DNA of 40,580 bases from Podochytrium sp. JEL0797 (lineage: Eukaryota > Chytridiomycota > Chytridiomycetes > Chytridiales > Chytriomycetaceae): NCBI GenBank assembly GCA_027596195.1, contig JADGJG010000119.1:1-40580 (forward strand). The letters are read 5' to 3'. Position numbers and translations under genes: made by a program. Below the pieces are notes generated by a model. The model did no database searches. It saw nothing but the letters and a program-made list of their open reading frames with translations, and was not told the DNA's origin. Every line of letters begins with the position of its first letter. Position 1 is the first letter of the stretch. Positions 31,259 to 40,580 of the stretch are shown piece after piece.

Positions 31259-31765
31259 ATGCAACGGCCCTCAATATCCAGTGTTACCCGTTGCCCAGGC
31301 CCTACAAGAAGAGAGCAAAGTTACTCTTCTATTCACCTCGTCCAGAGCCTTATCCCACCGTTTTCGCTTCGTCCTTGCTCGCGGAAACACGGGAAACTTG
31401 ACGCGACAACTGAGTCCACACCAACGCTCGATTCACGGCATCCCAACCACGCTCAATCACTATTTACCCTCTTGGTTCTCATTTCCCAGAACAAGCACCT
31501 CTCACTCCTCCGAATTCCACCTGAAATCATTGCCATGATTGCCGAATTCGTTGAATCGGACGTGATCTGTGAAAACTGCACCAGGTCTGCAAAACAGACA
31601 GTGATACACCGTTGGGTGCTTCAGAAACATTGTAATATGTGTGATTGCACATTCTGCCCTCTCCAACACCGCTACTCACCGCGTTTGTTGCGTCAGTTGG
31701 GTGTCTGCTTGAGTCCAAATGACGCGACGCTGTTCCAATCTTCTCTTTTTCCACTCTTTCATTAG
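31259..31765 (+). CDS. F-box-like protein with Cys-rich C-terminus, copy 1
   Basis: Intronless, 168 aa. Residues about 95-115 read LSLLRIPPEIIAMIAEFVES, matching the start of an F-box (L-x-x-L-P-x-E-I/L-x-x-x-I). F-box proteins recruit substrates to SCF ubiquitin ligases through Skp1 (family knowledge). A cluster of Cys and His follows (C-E-N-C...H-C-N-M-C-D-C-T-F-C-P-L-Q-H), probably a zinc-binding fold. The first 80 residues are low-complexity and the true start may be further in. It is conserved intact in block copy 2 with a few substitutions. Confidence 0.6.
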   Translation: MQRPSISSVTRCPGPTRREQSYSSIHLVQSLIPPFSLRPCSRKHGKLDATTESTPTLDSRHPNHAQSLFTLLVLISQNKHLSLLRIPPEIIAMIAEFVESDVICENCTRSAKQTVIHRWVLQKHCNMCDCTFCPLQHRYSPRLLRQLGVCLSPNDATLFQSSLFPLFH

Positions 31766-32003
31766 AATTAAAGAGATCTTGTCTGTTGATCTGGTAGATT
31801 TCACCAGTTTGATACTGCATTTGAAATAATGGACCCCATTTTCGGTGAAACAAAAAACGCAAAGTATTACAATTGATATATCGATCACAGCAAATCAATG
31901 ACACCGTTATGAAATTTTTGAGTTCTGACAATTCGCACATGCACGCGATTGATTTGATTGATTAATCACGCTTAAAATGAAATTTATTCACTTCAATTCG
32001 GCA

Positions 32004-32009
32004 TATAAA
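32004..32009 (+). promoter_or_regulatory. TATA box of LPMO copy 1
   Basis: TATAAA 45 nt upstream of the ATG, followed by a C/T-rich leader (CCTTCTCCTCCCACCC). The same element precedes copy 2 at 40087-40092. Confidence 0.65.
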
Positions 32010-32048
32010 GCCTTCTCCTCCCACCCTATTCCAAATCCATAACTCAAA

Positions 32049-32495
32049 ATGCATTTCACTCTTACACTCATCGCATTCACATTCATCGGACAAGCCACCG
32101 CTCACGGCATGATGTCCTGGCCCATCATGCGCATTCAACCCGGTGACCAACAGAACGGTTTCACCTACGCCAGATCCGCTTCGAACCGTAACGCCAACTC
32201 TCACCCTGATCCGGACATCAACTGCTCGTACCTCCCCAAGGGACCCGTGTTTACTCAGACTATGGCACCTGGAGCCGCTACTGTCGAGCACGAAATCACT
32301 GCGCATCACAATGGAGGGTGTATTATCTACTTGTCGCGTGACAACCAGAAAACTTGGGAAACGATCGGCACGGATCCTACTTGTGGAATCAAGACCCAGA
32401 ATCCAACGGGAAGAGGTTCCGTCTCTGTTACGATTCCATCTGGTGTGACACGCGCCAGTAGAGCAGGCCTTCTTTGGTCGAACCTGGCCCTCTAG
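32049..32495 (+). CDS. Lytic polysaccharide monooxygenase-like protein, 3'-truncated, copy 1
   Basis: 148 aa, no intron. A signal peptide of 18 residues ends QATA, so the mature protein would begin with His19 (H-G-M-M-S-W-P-I-M-R). That is the arrangement of LPMOs, where the N-terminal His chelates copper in the 'histidine brace'. A second His pair in T-A-H-H-N-G-G-C (86-87) fits the other brace ligand. LPMOs cleave chitin or other glycans oxidatively (family knowledge); the AA family is not assigned. The chain stops at LLWSNLAL, where LPMOs normally continue to an axial Phe/Tyr and a last Cys. Three Cys (59, 91, 112) leave one unpaired. The stop lies two bases before the block boundary, so the gene is probably truncated. 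Confidence 0.72.
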   Translation: MHFTLTLIAFTFIGQATAHGMMSWPIMRIQPGDQQNGFTYARSASNRNANSHPDPDINCSYLPKGPVFTQTMAPGAATVEHEITAHHNGGCIIYLSRDNQKTWETIGTDPTCGIKTQNPTGRGSVSVTIPSGVTRASRAGLLWSNLAL

Positions 32496-32497
32496 GG

Positions 32498-33382
32498 AAT
32501 CGTTTCGGAGCTGATTTATACCTCCAAAGCGGTACACGACGTTCTCGGGGTATACCCAAAATACTTTCGCCCCCCCTGTGAGTGTTTGCGAGCCCCAAAA
32601 CTTCTCGATGGCTTCTAATTTTTTTCCCATATTTCAGATGGATCCATCGACAACAAAGTTCGTCAAATGGCAAAACAATTAGGCCTTGAAGCCGTCACAT
32701 GGAGCGAGGACAGTGAAGATTGGACGTGTGTCGGGTTTGACAACATCACGAACGTACCTATCGAGTTCCAAAGTTGGGTGGATAGTGGGGTCAAAAATGC
32801 CATCTCCTTGGAGCATGATTTATACCCGTGGGTAACTCTTTTCACCTTTTTGCGTCTAACTGTAAATACCACATTAGCGAGACGGCAAGCGTGGTGCAAC
32901 AAAACATGGACATTCTGATTGAAGCTGGCTTCGTGATCACACCGTTTTCGAAATGCATTGGTGTTCCGTCCATGTATGGCAACACTGTTTTGGAATCCTT
33001 CTTTGCGAGTGGACTCTTTGAAAACCCGACGGCGCCAGCAGCAGCTCATTCTATACCTTCTACAAGCGCTATCGGTTCGTCAAAAACTTTATCGCCAGCG
33101 GTTACAATATCAAAAATTTCTCCCAAATCGACTGGGTCTGCGAATGTGAACCAGAACACCTCGCTTGGACAAGATGCGTCGAGCCTAAAATCCGGTCTGT
33201 ACAGTTGGCAAGTGATGGTAATAGGGTTATTGGGTCTCTTTTTCATCGTTATGGTGGTGCTTCTATGCTGTGCAGTGAAGCAGAGACGTACCCGGCGTCA
33301 ATGGCGACAAATTGATGACGCGAGGGCGCCATTTATTGTGATTGAGGAATTTCGTGACACGCAGGACGTGGCAAAGTATTAA
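32498..33382 (+). pseudogene. 3' fragment of the CE4 deacetylase at 23809
   Basis: Parts of exon 4 (to 32577), exon 5 (32638-32827) and exon 6 (32878-33382). The fragment keeps YFRPPYG, EDSEDW, ISLEHD, the transmembrane helix and the tail, but lacks the signal peptide, TFDDGPS and HTWSH. It cannot be an active deacetylase. It follows the LPMO stop directly and is in the same frame as the LPMO. Confidence 0.88.
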
Positions 33383-33624
33383 AATGCATTTTGGAAGTAC
33401 AAATAAAAAATCGCAATGGCATCAGCATTCCTTCGTGCAAAACTCGCAGCGGACAGGTCCGACTGGGCTGGTGCTCGGACAGGTGGTTTGCTGGTGGATA
33501 TCGGAGAATTGCACTTACCATGCTCATTAAACCAAGAAAGCCGTCGTGCAAAGCTGCATGGAGAATTTTAACCCTACCAGAATAGAGGGAGTAAAAGGGA
33601 AAGAAGGAATGGAGACGCGAAACT

Positions 33625-34314
33625 TTAATGAAACTTTGCCTCCATAAACTTCACAAACTCTTGACGCAACTCCACAGGAACACTGAACGGATACTCGTGA
33701 CCCGTGTTTGATGATTTCCCAGCCGGCAGCGACTTTTGAACTTGAAACTCGGCAGCCAACATGCGGCATTTCTGCAAATCGAGCTTGCTCACGAGATCGC
33801 GATACCATGCCGCCTCGTGCATCAACAAAACGTTCCACTGCAGGTGATCGCCGGGAGTCAACGGAGCTTGGCTTGAAGAGGGAGGGGGGTCCGGACATCC
33901 GCGACACTTTTTCATATGCCTCAGAGCAGTTTCGCTGCGCCGAGCCTTGTAGATGCATTGGGAGCAATTGAGAAATCCCTGCATATCGCGCTTCACAACT
34001 GATTTGGCGGAAAATAGAAATGAATTTTTAATCCAAAATTATGTTTTGGTAACTCAACTTTGGCCAGAAATTTGGTACTCCTTCTGATGATAAGAGTAGA
34101 CGTGTCTGCGGTATTGCTGCTTCGAAAACGATTCATTCCGCCTTGGGCATTCTGGCTCGTTGCAAATGCAAGACATTTTGGTTGAATTTAGCAAAAGAAG
34201 AAGCTTTTGGCTTTCTGCTGTTTTGGTGTTCCAAGGGGTATGTTTCTCCGCATGGTATTTTTCATAAGCTTGGGGATCACTGATATCGTGGGATTCTTCT
34301 TTAAGACATTCCAT
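33625..34314 (-). CDS. Small protein with two zinc-finger-like motifs, paralogue A, copy 2
   Basis: Exons 34314-34059 and 33998-33625, 630 nt, 209 aa, same splice pattern as 25516-26206. Differences include Ser for Thr and Ser for Tyr within the first finger-like motif; all Cys and His ligands are kept. Intact, so either copy could supply the protein. Confidence 0.66.
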
Positions 34315-34466
34315 CGGATTCGGTGATATTGCAAAATGGGAATCACGTGGAGTTGGAATTCAGCAAGTTCTGGTTTGGATCCAGAAGCGGCAGCTGTGCG
34401 ACGTGTGAGGGTTTTGAGTGAACTTTGACAGATTGGACAGACACGGGAGGATTCTGAAGCGACACT

Positions 34467-35110
34467 TTATTTTGCATCAAATTTTGTCTCCATAAACGCC
34501 ACAAACTCATCACGCAACGCCAGAGGAACACTGAACGGATACTCGCGTCCTTTCTTGCGGGATTTCGCAGCCGGAAACGACTTTTGCTGTTGAAACTCGG
34601 CAGCCAGCAAGCGGCATTTCTGCGAGTCGCGCTTGCTCGCGAGATCGCGATACCATGCCGCCTCATGCATCAACAAAACCCTCCACTGTATGTGTCCTCC
34701 GAGAGTCGACGGAGCATCATTTGAAGCGGGAAGGGGGTTTGGATATCCTCGACACGTTTTCATGTGTTGGCCTTGAAAGTGCACCGATAACAATGGAGAA
34801 ATCCCTGCATCGCAGCTGATTTTATGAAAAATAAAATTTGGAAGGTTAATCGAAATTCTTGTTTTTGGGGGTTTCAAACTCAACTTTGGCCATAGATTTG
34901 GTACTCTGTCCGGTGATACTCGTAGTCGTTTTTGGTTTTCGATGAATAGGGTTGATTCTGCCCTGGACACCGTAACTCATTTATTTTTGGGTAGATTATA
35001 CGAATTCTCGCGGCAAATAAAGGAGAAAACTTTGGCTTTGTTGTTCTGGCATTCCAAGGGGCATGTTGCTCCGCATGGCATTTTTCGAGGAAAAGTGAAT
35101 AGGCAAGCAT
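34467..35110 (-). pseudogene. Paralogue B of the zinc-finger-like gene, broken, copy 2
   Basis: Lacks the extra base and the stop that break copy 1. It has instead a 22-bp deletion that removes part of the second finger-like motif near 34770, and about 9 bp missing near 34812 at the start of exon 2. The net change shifts the frame, so this copy is also broken, but by different lesions. The 3' part (YPFSVPLALRDEF) is open. Confidence 0.6.
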
Positions 35111-35331
35111 GGAGTGTGCGAATCACTCGAATCGCGTATTCCATCGGATCCAGTATTTACTGCCAGTTGGGAATATGTGGAAATGGAATATCGGCAAGTT
35201 CCGGGTTGATTTCGGATACCACTGCTGGCCGCAACATTTTTTTTCTTTTTTCCTTTTCTTTCCGCAAAGCCTGTGGCACACCCTCCCCCCGGTCATCCCC
35301 GCCCAAGATATTCGAAACGGACGAAGCCAAG

Positions 35332-36549
35332 ATGCCCAGCAACTCCATCAAGATCTTTGCGGGCAATTCGCACATTGAGTTTGCGCACCTGGTTGCCAAG
35401 TGAGTTCGTTTTTGAAGTTTGAAACCAAAATCTGATGGTGAGATTAGGAAACTCGGCCTCGAACTCGCCAAGTGCGTTGTGCTCAAGTACTCGAACCAGG
35501 AAACCTCTGTGACGATTGGCGAGTCCGGTATGGCCCCCCGGAACGAAACCTTTCAACAAACCCTCATTTATTGACACCCTCGGCAAATCAGTCCGTGACG
35601 AAGACGTCTTCATCATCCAAAGCGGATGCAACGAAATCAACGACAACCTCCTGGAACTCCTCATCATGATCAACGCCTGCAAAACCGCCTCAGCCCGCAG
35701 AATCACAGCCGTGATCCCTTGTTTCCCGTACGCCCGCGCCGACAAGAAGGACAAATCGCGTGCCCCCATTACCGCCAAACTCGTGGCCAACATGTTGACC
35801 GTGGCTGGTGCGAACCATGTGATTACGATGGACTTGCACGCGAGTCAGATTCAAGGGTTCTTTGACATTCCCGTCGATAATCTGTATGCGGAGCCGTGTA
35901 CTTTGCGGTATATTCAGGAAAATATTGAGAACGCGAAGGACGTGGTGATTGTGTCTCCGGATGCGGGTGGTGCCAAGAGGTGAGCCTTTTTCGCCTCCCC
36001 ATGTGCGAAAAGTGCTCATTTTCCCGTTTGCCTCACCCTATCAAAGAGCGACTGCGATTGCTGATAAGCTGGACGTTGATTTCGCGCTGATTCACAAGGA
36101 GCGTAAGCGGGCCAACGAGGTGTCGCGCATGGTGTTGGTTGGAGACGTGAAGGGACGCCCTTGTGTGCTTGTTGACGATATGGCCGATACGTGTGGAACG
36201 CTCGGGTTGGCAGCCAAGACTCTGTTGGCAAATGGAGCAACCGAGGTATATGCGATTGTGACACACGGGGGTGAGTTTGAGCCTTGTTTTTTGATTTTGA
36301 ACTCTGTTCGAGTCGAATGCGTGCTGATGCGTTTTGTTGTTTTCAGTTCTGTCTGGCAAAGCGATTCAAGTCATCAATGAATCGGTCTTGGCCAAGGTGG
36401 TGGTTACCAACACGATTCCTCATGCCGAAAAGAAGCTGCTTTGTAGCAAGATAGACACCATTGATGTAACCGCCACGTTTGCTGAAGCGATTCGCAGAAC
36501 ACACAATGGAGAGAGTGTTTCATGGTTGTTTGAGAGGGCTCCGGAGTAA
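35332..36549 (+). CDS. Ribose-phosphate pyrophosphokinase (PRPP synthetase), copy 2
   Basis: Exons 35332-35399, 35448-35527, 35592-35979, 36047-36270 and 36347-36549, 963 nt, 320 aa. Differences from copy 1 are few: Leu for Met in NDNLxELL, and Val and Lys for Phe and Gln in the last exon (ESVLAKV). Active-site and PRPP-loop motifs are unchanged and all introns are kept (intron 1 is one base shorter). Both copies appear functional; the upstream flank has a 4-bp insertion. Confidence 0.94.
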
Positions 36550-36779
36550 GGCTGTGATTCCGCCGTTGAAGGGTTGGCTTGTCGGATTTTTGGCTTTTTT
36601 TTGTTTCACCATGCGTGTGTGGGTCTTCCTCCACCTACGGCCTCTGTTTTCTTTTCTATTTGGGTCAAACAACTATCTAATATTATGGGGTAACTTTTTG
36701 AACAACAAATTTATCGACGACCGAAAGCGAAACCTCACAGAAAACACAGGCAACAAAACAAGAAGGAACGAATAATCAA

Positions 36780-37705
36780 TTAACGGAACGACTTCATGAA
36801 CGCTTGAATCTCTTGCTCTTCGTTTCTCTGTTTTTGAGTGCTGAGTGAGAAAGTTGCGACGAGAACGGCCCACATTCCTTCAGCTGTCAGTTTACCTTGC
36901 TCAGCTTGTCACGAATCGCCACGAACTCGTTCTTCTTTAGCTTCATTTGGTTCAACACTTCGGCTTGTCTCGTCTCATGCTCATCGCCTGATATGGTTCA
37001 GAATGCGCAAACAAATAAACCAACAGCCGAGCCCAGAATTTATGCAACTCAACTGCACAAGCTGCCTTCGAAATCTGACTGGTTTTTTCCAAGGCTGTAA
37101 GAGTTCTTGGCAAGCTTCTTGTACAATTCGGCAAGGGATTTCTGAAACCGCGATGGTGAGTCTCGTCTCCAACTCCAACAGAGAAAGGCGCCCACCTCAC
37201 ACTTATCCAAATCAGCTCTGAATCTCTTGCCCACGTTGTCTGATTCCTTGCACGTTTCGTCCAGCTTGCGCTTGGCATTGTGGATCGCTGGGAGGCTGGA
37301 CGAAGAAGTGAGAACCAGCGAGTGGATTCGGAGAAACACGCACAGCTCCTCCTGGTCGATTCGAACAAGTTCCCTGACTTGATTCTCTGCGTGTTGGACC
37401 GAGTCGTCGAGTGCGTGGGAGACACTCCGCACTGTAGCTTCAACTTGGCGCGCAAAGAACGAAGCGAGGCCGGAAGAGCTGTGTGTATGTATCAGTAGCA
37501 AACATACTCACTGCGGAGACTCTCAAGCTTACAGCTCGGAGGGAGAGTGGCCTGGAAGCAGTGGGTCAGGTGTAAGTTGGAAGTGGATGAGACGAACGAT
37601 CGTGATCAACTCACCCTTGGTGCTCTTGATTCTCCCCTGTGTATGGCCAAGGAGCTGTGGCGAGTTGGGCGTGTTGTGTGGCGCGCGGAGGTGCTTTCCG
37701 GTCAT
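36780..37705 (-). CDS. Coiled-coil protein of unknown function, copy 2
   Basis: Second copy of 28700-29625, with the same six-exon pattern at +8080, including the 19-nt exon. A handful of substitutions (for example Ala for Thr in SVSHALDD/SVSQTLDD) leave the frame open. All splice sites are preserved. Confidence 0.68.
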
Positions 37706-37760
37706 TGTTTTTCGCCGACTCGATCGGACAACGGAAATCAAAACAAAAAATGCGTTTATT

Positions 37761-38435
37761 TCAAACACCGTGAAACCACACGCGGAGCTCCAAAACGCAA
37801 ACCAAAACGAATCCACTGCTTATTTTATCAACCCCGTAACACACGGACAACCTCTCGTTTCCAAGTGCATCAAGCCAGAATTCTTGCCGAAACACCCCGG
37901 CTTCATCCACCTCGAACGAGAATTCGACATACGCCTCGCGATTAAAGCGAGAAGGAAGAAGCGCAACGTTCAAGCCGGCTTTGAATGGAACGTATGCGGG
38001 TTGCGAACGAACTGAGAACTTGGTCAGAAACGGAACCAAACATCCGTGGTCCATCATTCTGAGGAGATGGAAGTTGAAGGCCGAGTTTGTGAAAACCACC
38101 AATTCGATATTGAATAGAAGCTCTTTGCTCTTTTGTGCGCTCGGACAGATCGTGAACCGACGCGGGGGATTTGGTTTTTCATCAGATTGCGCTGGAGCAG
38201 TTCCAGTCTCATTCAGATCGGCATTTGGTTCGAGTGAATCTTGAGGCTGGTTCAGATGAGATGAACGGACTGGAGGAACGGGATCTGCGGGATTGCCGCT
38301 GTGCAAATTCTCAGGCAGAATACCCAGAAAGGGCGATCGAATGCGAAACGCAGGGCAATTGGCGAAAGGATCTCCGACACTGGGCTGCTGCAAGAGTCTG
38401 AGAACGAATCCAAAGAGTCTCGAAAAGCATGCCAT
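37761..38435 (-). CDS. Unknown protein, family C, copy 2
   Basis: Second copy of 29681-30355, 224 aa, intact. It differs by few residues (Gln for Arg in PSAxKSKELL, Met for Thr in LLRxMDHG, Tyr for His in NREAxVEF). Maintenance of the frame in both copies supports this as a real gene; function unknown. Confidence 0.55.
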   Translation of the reverse strand: MACFSRLFGFVLRLLQQPSVGDPFANCPAFRIRSPFLGILPENLHSGNPADPVPPVRSSHLNQPQDSLEPNADLNETGTAPAQSDEKPNPPRRFTICPSAQKSKELLFNIELVVFTNSAFNFHLLRMMDHGCLVPFLTKFSVRSQPAYVPFKAGLNVALLPSRFNREAYVEFSFEVDEAGVFRQEFWLDALGNERLSVCYGVDKISSGFVLVCVLELRVWFHGV

Positions 38436-38532
38436 GGGATCTGATTGAGTTTTGATTTTGAGTTTTTCGCACAAGCTGGTGGCGAACCACCCCTTTCTTT
38501 ATTTACGCGCGTCGTTAAAGGCGACGCGCATC

Positions 38533-38969
38533 TCAAAAAATGCGAACAATAACCCAATCTTCCACTTTCTCGACTTCATACTGAACCGTCAACTTCTCAA
38601 ACTCCTTCTTGTCCAGACGGAACGTATTTTGGAACACCCCGGCCGCATCCACCTCCAAAGTAGCCTTTTTATTAAAGAACGCGACGGAAGGAGAGACAGA
38701 AACATTCTGGCCTTGAAAGGAAAATACGCCGGCTTGGTGCGAACAAAGAATCGTTTGAAATGCGGGACCAACACTCCCTAGTTCTCTGTTCCCAAATGAT
38801 GAAAGTTGAAGGTAGAGTCGGTGAAAAGATTCAGCTCGACGTTGAAATAGCGATCTTGCTTGTCGTCCGCTTCTGGACCAATGGTGAACAGGTGTTTCGA
38901 TTCGGGGAGGCTCACGGCGGAATCTCTCATGTCGCTGACAGACTCATGATGATTGACGAGATCTAACAA
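38533..38969 (-). pseudogene. Family C paralogue (gene D), broken, copy 2
   Basis: As 30453-30891, but without the two-base insertion. An in-frame TAG at 38778-38780 interrupts the segment after FNFHHLGTEN. The frame change after FPFKA is shared with copy 1. The downstream frame (EVDAAGVF, RLDKKEFEKLTVQYEVEK) is open to the stop at 38533. Confidence 0.5.
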
Positions 38970-39341
38970 ATTAATTTGGGGTCAGAATTCTCGAGTGCTT
39001 GGCTTGCTGGATGTTACCAACAGAAGGCACTTGGAGAGGTGGAGGGGGGGGGGAAGGAAATAACGATGCCGGAAAAGACTCAGAAGAACGCTGAAAGGCC
39101 TAGAGGGCGAGATGATTATGATATTTTTATGAACGCGGTGCGTTTGGGGGCGGCTTCCTTTTTATGGATATTCAGACAACACTTCCTTCGAACCCGGAGC
39201 GCGATATTTTCAGAAGTTTGTCACCACCTGTCAATAACTTCTTTTATGAGGGGGAAATTGGTCGACAAAGAGTTGAAATTGAAGTGGATTTGACGCGAAA
39301 GCAACGGAAAGCAATTTCAGAAAAATCCTTTAATTAAAACC
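38970..39341. other. Intergenic region, block copy 2
   Basis: Equivalent of 30892-31258. A G-run near 39045-39056 differs in length from copy 1. No gene is supported. Confidence 0.35.
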
Positions 39342-39848
39342 ATGCAACGGCCCTCAATATCCAGTGCTACCCGTTGCCCAGGCCCTACAAGAAGAGAGCA
39401 AAGCTACTCTTCTATTCACCTCGTCCAGAGCCTTATCCCACCGTTTTCGCTTCGTCCTTGCTCGCGGAAACAAGGGAAACTTGACGCGACAACTGAGTCC
39501 ACACCAACGCTCGATTCACGGCATCCCAACCACGCTCAATCACTATTTACCCTCTTGGTTCTCATTTCCCAGAACAAGCACCTCTCACTCCTCCGAATTC
39601 CACCTGAAATCATTGCCATGATTGCCGAATTCGTTGAATCGGACTCGATCTGTGAAAACTGCACCAGGTCTGCAAAACAGACAGTGATACACCGTTGGGT
39701 GCTTCAGAAACATTGCAATATGTGTGATTGCACATTCTGCCCTCTCCAACACCGCAACTCACCGCGCTTGTTGCGTCAGTTGGGTGTCTGCTTGAGTCCA
39801 AATGACGCGACGCTGTTCCAATCTTCTCTTTTTCCACTCTTTCATTAG
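39342..39848 (+). CDS. F-box-like protein with Cys-rich C-terminus, copy 2
   Basis: 168 aa, intact copy of 31259-31765 with few changes (Ala for Val near the start, Gln for His, Ser for Val before the Cys cluster, Asn for Tyr after it). F-box-like helix and all Cys/His of the C-terminal cluster are kept. Confidence 0.58.
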   Translation: MQRPSISSATRCPGPTRREQSYSSIHLVQSLIPPFSLRPCSRKQGKLDATTESTPTLDSRHPNHAQSLFTLLVLISQNKHLSLLRIPPEIIAMIAEFVESDSICENCTRSAKQTVIHRWVLQKHCNMCDCTFCPLQHRNSPRLLRQLGVCLSPNDATLFQSSLFPLFH

Positions 39849-40131
39849 AATTAAAGAGATCTTCTCTGTTGATCTGGTAGATTTCACCAGTTTGATGCTG
39901 CATTTGAAATAATGGACCCCATTTTCGATGAAACAAAAAACGCGAAGTATTGCAATTGATATATCGATCACAGCAAATCAATGACACGTTTATGAAATTT
40001 TTGAGCTCTGACAATTCGCACATGCTCGCGATTGATTTGATTGATTAATCACGCTTAAAATGAAATTTATTCACTTCAATTCGGCATATAAAGCCTTCTC
40101 CTCCCACCCTATTCCAAATCCATAACTCAAA

Positions 40132-40578
40132 ATGCATTTCACTCTTACACTCATCGCATTCGCATTCATCGGACAAGCCACCGCTCACGGCATGATGTCC
40201 TGGCCCATCATGCGCATTCAACCCGGTGACCAACAAAACGGTTTCACCTACGCCAGATCCGCTTCGAACCGTAACGCCAACTCTCACCCTGATCCGGACA
40301 TCAACTGCTCGTACCTCCCCAAGGGACCCGTGTTTACTCAGACTATGGCACCTGGAGCCGCTACTGTCGAGCACGAAATCACTGCGCATCACAATGGAGG
40401 GTGTATTATCTACTTGTCGCGTGACAACCAGAAAACTTGGGAAACGATCGGCACGGATCCTACTTGTGGAATCAAGACCCAGAATCCAACGGGAAGAGGT
40501 TCCGTCTCTGTTACGATTCCATCTGGTGTGACACGCGCCAGTAGAGCAGGCCTTCTTTGGTCGAACCTGGCCCTCTAG
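40132..40578 (+). CDS. Lytic polysaccharide monooxygenase-like protein, cut at window end, copy 2
   Basis: 148 aa read to the same TAG as copy 1, with a single amino-acid change in the signal peptide (Ala for Thr). His19 and the TAHHNGGC motif are present. The sequence ends two bases after the stop, so whether a longer LPMO ever existed here cannot be seen. Confidence 0.7.
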   Translation: MHFTLTLIAFAFIGQATAHGMMSWPIMRIQPGDQQNGFTYARSASNRNANSHPDPDINCSYLPKGPVFTQTMAPGAATVEHEITAHHNGGCIIYLSRDNQKTWETIGTDPTCGIKTQNPTGRGSVSVTIPSGVTRASRAGLLWSNLAL

Positions 40579-40580
40579 GG

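Larger units (their letters stand above)
24389..32497 (+). repeat. Tandem segmental duplication, unit 1 (8109 bp)
   Basis: Position 24389 onward matches 32498 onward, base for base apart from scattered substitutions and small indels. The unit begins inside exon 4 of a deacetylase and ends just after the stop of the truncated LPMO (CCCTCTAGGG). Substitutions are sparse, of the order of one or two per hundred bases by eye (not computed). The two copies are direct repeats without a spacer, and I see no transposon ends or longer homology at the edges. Confidence 0.95.
32498..40580 (+). repeat. Tandem segmental duplication, unit 2 (8083 bp)
   Basis: Direct repeat of 24389-32497, 26 bp shorter overall. 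The largest differences are two deletions totalling 31 bp in the zinc-finger paralogue B (34760-34820), four extra bases before PRPP synthetase, and a longer G-run near 39050. Its last base, 40580, corresponds to 32497, the last base of unit 1. Confidence 0.95.

Noticed and set aside
24389..40580. Transposon or integrative element as cause of the duplicated block
   Set aside because: No transposase, integrase, terminal repeats or target-site duplication is visible at either edge.

Overview
The window looks like a nuclear segment of a fungus, most likely a zoosporic (chytrid-like) one. Genes carry short spliceosomal introns (about 48-110 nt, GT...AG). They include the kinetochore gene NDC80, a small serine-palmitoyltransferase subunit and PRPP synthetase. 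The accessory part is dominated by chitin-active families: CE4 polysaccharide (chitin) deacetylases, a truncated lytic polysaccharide monooxygenase (LPMO) and cysteine-rich, carbohydrate-binding-like modules. The organism call is inference; no rRNA or other marker is present.

Layout. 1-1.3 kb: coiled-coil protein. 2.9-5.0 kb (-): secreted CE4 deacetylase with four C-terminal Cys-rich modules. 6.0-8.5 kb (-): NDC80, ten exons. 8.7-9.0 kb (-): 73-aa SPTSSA-like subunit. 9.4-10.8 kb (+): membrane-anchored CE4. 11.3-12.8 kb (+): three tandem small proteins that look like a free-standing DUF3471 domain. 13.1-14.2 kb (-): CE4. 15.1-15.9 kb (+): Cys-rich, Pro-rich single-pass membrane protein. 16.7-25.3 kb (+): five further CE4 genes head to tail, one of which has lost every catalytic motif.

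24.4-40.6 kb: an 8.1-kb block present twice in direct tandem. Each copy holds the 3' part of the last CE4 gene, a zinc-finger gene and its broken paralogue, PRPP synthetase, a coiled-coil gene, an unknown gene and its broken paralogue, an F-box-like gene and a truncated LPMO. The second copy ends at the base equivalent to the junction between the copies, which is also the last base of the window.

The CE4 genes form two groups. Group I (2885, 9411, 22081, 23809) has signal peptides, many introns and a 'DSEDW' motif, and ends in Cys modules or a transmembrane helix with a basic tail. Group II (13063, 16738, 19087 and the inactive 20705) starts with a 5-nt coding exon ATGAG, has no visible signal peptide, has 'DTNDW' in the active members and ends in a Thr/Ser-rich stalk with a GPI-like tail. 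Together they suggest a local expansion of wall-chitin-modifying enzymes that differ mainly in how they are tethered. All exon models were built by eye from splice sites, reading phase and similarity between paralogues; exon sums were checked to be multiples of three.
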